The translations under genes and the position numbers were made by a program. This document shows positions 60,137 through 64,000 of a DNA stretch of 64,000 nt, piece after piece. How positions within the stretch are numbered: position 1 is the first letter of the stretch; every line of letters starts with the position of its first letter. Under the pieces are notes generated by a model that saw nothing but the letters and a program-made list of their open reading frames with translations, was not told the DNA's origin and ran no database searches. Source of the stretch: Tetrastigma voinierianum (lineage: Eukaryota; Streptophyta; Magnoliopsida; Vitales; Vitaceae); the NCBI GenBank assembly GCA_016808115.1, contig JAEQBH010001518.1, forward strand, positions 248,001 through 312,000, written 5' to 3'.

Positions 60137-62890
60137 TTTGTAACACCTGTCCCGAGAGAGTCTACAGCACATGACACCGTAGGGTGGCAGAGCACTATGT
60201 CATAATCGAAATATTTTGGAGACTAAAATATGAAATGAGAAATTATAGAACCTTAATCGTGGTATTAACCAAGGTACAATGGTCATTAAGCAAATGGATA
60301 TGGAAAATTAGAAACAAATTTGAGATGGGCCATAGGCAAATTGAATAAGTTACAACGGTAATAATTAAAGATGAGGCTATTTGCAATTTATGAGTTAATT
60401 TAACAAAGGAGAATTAAAACCAAAACACCATTTGCCCCTAAAGGCTGTGGGTTCATTATCAGGAGAGAAGAGAGCTAAGAGCAAGAGGAAGAGAAGGAAG
60501 AGGGAGAGGTCCAAAGATTAAGCGTATGCCTTTGTCTAGAATCAAGGTATTAGATATCTAGGGTTCAAAAGGAGAGATTAGTTCTCCTTTGATCTAGGTT
60601 TGCGGCAAACAAAGACATTGGCTCGAATTGTTTGCTATGGAGTAAAACCCCAATTGATGAAAAGAAACTCTTGGAATCATCAAATTACATGATGTTTAAA
60701 AAGAATTGGTGGACCTTAGGTGTGTCTGATTTTCACCCAAGGTTTTGGGTTTTGAGTTTCCAAACACCAATCTACATGTCAGGAGTTGTTTCTATAAATT
60801 CCAAGCTTGTTTTTCGAGGTATTATGAATTATGGTTATATGGAGGAATTCGGTATCAAAAGTGGGGAGAAATAACAAAACTGGCATTTCGTGTCTTACTG
60901 GTAGGAAGTTGGAAGTTCATCGGTAGAACTTTGATTCTGGTCATTTTTGGCCAGGTTCCCATCGGTAGAAGTTAAGTTCTACTGGTAGAACATGTTCCGC
61001 TTCCTGCTTTCTCACTGGCCAGATTTTAGCCAGGCAATCTCCTCATTTCTTATTCGATTTGAGTGATTCAAGTGGCGTAAAATAGACTTCAAGGAGAACA
61101 AAAATTAGGTTAGGTGGAATTGCCACAAATTCGATCCTGGCTCACCAAAAATTCACAAAGGCATGCAAGAAAATCTCTGCATCAGCCAGATATAGAGTGA
61201 GTTCAGGTTGTTTCTGACAGAATTTGAGTTTTGTGCTCCTAATTGGGTGATTCCAGTTGAATAGAACCCAGCACCTTAGCTTTAAAAAATAGTAAGGAAG
61301 AGTGTGACTAAGTCTAGGAAGTATGTTGTTATGCGATTAATTTGACGCCGATCATTGGAGGAAGTTAAAATAAAGGCGATAAGGTAACCGCCTGCTTAAG
61401 CAAAGAAAGAGTGGAGTGTTCTAAACTCATTTCAAATACTATAGTATTATTATTATTATTACAAATTGCTTTACACTGCATTTTATGGTTTTGAAGTCGC
61501 AACCATTTTCAAGAAGCAAGCAATGAGATAAAAAGTAAGTAATGGTTTTAAAAAGTTAAATTACTTACTAAGAAGCAACTACAAATGATTTTGAATAATT
61601 AAACCATTTTTCAAGGCTAGCAAAGGGCAATGGTTTGCAAAAAGTGTAAAACCATTTTACAAAGAGCAAGCAATGAAAGGTTGCGAAAATGCGCCTTCCC
61701 TAGTTTTGAAGCAAGCAAACTTGCCAGAGGTATCCCGCGACGCGGTAATTTGGTGTTAGATTTTATACATGCATCAGGAGTTTTGCCTCGGGTCTAAACT
61801 TAGACATACATCATGCATTTAAAGGAGACCGTGGCATGATAGGTATATATATTATGAGGCTCTAACTATATGGTGATGGCGACACGTTAATCTGCATATT
61901 CACCGGAATGAAAAAGGTGACGCGCGGAGCGGGTTATCCTTCAGACCGCACGCCGAGCACAAACGCGAGTCACTGAATGTTAAAACAATAATTACGGCGT
62001 CGATCACAAACATATATGGTGCAGCGAAAAATCAATCATCGTTCCGCCCGGCTTTTCGAGTTTTAGCAAACGGCCGAGCCAAGCTCCCGCTTAGATTTCA
62101 AACGACCATTGGCTGGGCTCTGGGTTTTATTTTCAAAGCATGTGGCTGGAGCTCAAGCTCCCATTTTTATGAAAAAGTTTTGAGAAACTTTAAAGAATGC
62201 TTGTGAAAGGTTTTAAGAAAGTCTTCACAAGATAGTCAAGTACAAGAAAAAATTATGAGAAGTTTAATAGATTTCTGCAAGCAAGAAATAAGACTTATAA
62301 GCGAAAGAAAAGCTAAACAAAGCAAGTACAAAGCAAGCAAAGAAAAGTTTTAGAACTTTTTAGAAAGCAAGCAAAGCAAAGCTTCCGAAAATATTTGTAA
62401 AAGAGAGTTTTATATGTTTGAAATGTTTTCCTGAAAAGAAAAACCGCTTATAAAAGCATACACTCACCGGGAGCCCGTTTAGCTCATTATTTTGTATTTT
62501 AAAACTATTTCCACAGTACGCAAGACGCCGGAGTACAATAGGATCAGTCCCACATCACAAGTGTTGTACTATAATTATATTTTAAGAACATACTTTGAAA
62601 TGGGTATAATGGGACATATGTATGTACATAGTTTAGTACGATGGAAATGTATTGGTATGCTTGCCACATTTTGATATATAAATTGATGTATACAGATTTG
62701 AATTTACTATGCTCATTATGTCGCCAATTTTCCATTACAAGATTTTTCCAAATCCTAAGTTATAAATTAAAGAAAATTTTATAGAGGTTTAAGCAAGCAA
62801 TACGGCCATTCACAGGATTTCCTAATGTTAGAGGTAACAACTAGGGATTTCGTGATGTTTATGACGCCGCCGCCGGAAAAGTGGTGTGTC
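60137..62890 (+). mobile_element. 3' LTR of gypsy element F
   Basis: Starts TGTAACACCTGTCCCG directly after a polypurine-like tract, the usual junction for plant gypsy elements, and is colinear with 52,770-55,524. The two copies differ by many substitutions and very many one- to several-base indels. The right end lies near 62,890 and was not resolved. Confidence 0.7.
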
Positions 62891-62989
62891 GTATAACCCT
62901 TAACTCCGTGGAATTCTCGTGGATTTCAAATTTAATACTACCACAAGGCTCATTTATCAGACTTGGTACTCTACAAAAATCGTGAAGGT

Positions 62990-63430
62990 TCTCTGGTTTG
63001 AGAGGAGCTCTACCCAATATAATACCTGTATAACAATATATCCATGACCCATCTAGGGTCTCAATAGAAGTAGAAATGACCACACAGGGTCCATCTATCC
63101 ATATCCCCAATATACAACTACATCACAATAGTCCATAAAAGTTTATTACAACACTCTTATACAAAACATATAGATACGTGTCAAAACAACTACCAAAGCC
63201 ACAATCCAGTTTTCTTCACAAGTAAGGCCTCTATTGAGCGCCAGCCTCCTGTACCTAAAATATGGTCCCACGACGGGGTGAGCAATGCCTAGTAGAGAAA
63301 TAATTCCTACAAGGGCGCCCCAATGGCGTAATTTGCAATGCCATTTCACATATTTGGCAAATATACACATTTCGCTAAATGTCTACATACTACGATGAAT
63401 GCGACTCACTACGTCTCCATGTCCCAGTCC
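62990..63430. repeat. Direct repeat of part of the E-type LTR
   Basis: About 430 bp colinear with 46,160-46,580: gaggagctctaccca, acaatatatccatgacccatc, acatatagatac(a/g)tgtcaaa, tatggtcccacga. Similarity ends at about 63,430, so this is either the truncated second LTR of E or a fragment of a related element. Sequence from 63,430 to 64,000 is unassigned, with a purine-rich gaagag stretch near 63,775-63,845. Confidence 0.6.
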
Positions 63431-64000
63431 TCACCGACTTCAGAATACCTAAAATATACCCTAATACTTTCTTATGCTTAGGTTTAATGAAAGTTAAATA
63501 TGAATTTTCGAACAAAACGATAGACCGGAAATTAATATGAGCAAAGGGTAAATATGTAATTTACTACTCGAGGACCTAAAGTGTCATAAAAGGGAAAGAC
63601 TAGGTTAAATGTGAAATATCTAACTTGATTTGTAAAAGAGAGGAATTGAAGGGACTAAATGAAATAAATGAGAAAACTTAACCCAAAATGGGGTTTTTCG
63701 GAGCCAAAACACGTACCAAGAAGAGATATTTGATTTAAGACCAAATTTGTCTCAACTGGGGAGAAATAAACCAGAGAGAAGAGAAGAGAAGGGGAGAAGG
63801 AAGAAGAAGAGAAGAGGAAGAGAAGAAGCAATAGAAGAGTAAGAAGAAAGGAAAAGCAAAAAGTGTATGAATCTAATATTTAAGTATGAAATTCTTAAAG
63901 TTTGTAAGGGAATTTCTCGTTTATCGATGGTTAGTAGCTTTGTCCCCAAATTTGGTTTTGTTAGATTTCATCCTGTAACCCTAAAATTATTGAAAGTAAG
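63431..64000. other. Unassigned sequence at window end
   Basis: No coding motif. A purine-rich gaagag/aagaag stretch (63,775-63,845) is followed by AT-rich sequence. The texture resembles the untranslated leader part of a plant LTR, but no partner copy is visible in the window. Confidence 0.3.

Overview
The window is nuclear DNA of a seed plant, most probably a eudicot. The evidence is one intact 14-exon gene for a plant nucleobase-ascorbate transporter, GT-AG introns throughout, AT-rich spacers and dense Ty1-copia, Ty3-gypsy and Mutator-like elements with plant-type domains. No bacterial operon, CRISPR array or rRNA gene is visible.

Layout. 1-2,870: spacer with one unrecognised minus-strand ORF (461-856) and a four-copy imperfect tandem repeat (1,180-1,500). 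2,874-14,504: a decayed Mutator-like element (MULE). It carries the N-terminal domain, the MULE transposase core, a SWIM-type zinc finger and a CCHC knuckle, followed by a separate plant mobile domain (PMD) gene with four recognisable introns. The transposase is split between its core and its SWIM finger by about 6.8 kb of foreign, organelle-like (probably mitochondrial) DNA at about 4,810-11,640. 17,349-23,584: the one clearly functional gene, a NAT6/NAT7-like transporter on the minus strand. All 14 exons could be joined in frame to 534 codons plus stop. Its introns hold a tRNA-type SINE (intron 7) and a near-perfect tandem duplication of a small TTAA-flanked inverted-repeat element (intron 9).

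24,400-33,600: AT-rich spacer with a tandem array of GTCCCACAT-bearing repeats (26,880-27,660), a retroelement primer-binding-site-like motif (28,968) and a repeat-like block ending in ggggtgctaca at 33,614. 33,615 to the window end: a deep retrotransposon nest. A copia element (A) supplies gag, integrase and reverse-transcriptase fragments at 33,615-35,116, 43,664-44,170 and 45,576-46,019. Into it went B, a copia-type solo LTR with perfect ATTAT target-site duplications (35,117-43,658). B itself contains C, a non-autonomous long-LTR element, whose left LTR contains D, a solo LTR. A also received G (solo-LTR-like, 44,171 to about 45,575) and E, a minus-strand gypsy element starting at 46,020. 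E is in turn followed or interrupted by F, a plus-strand gypsy element with about 2.7-kb LTRs (about 52,770-62,890).

Only the transporter looks like a working cellular gene. Every transposon protein here is broken by stops and frameshifts. Domain calls come from recognising protein motifs by eye; no search was run. Boundaries given as approximate were not resolved to the base.
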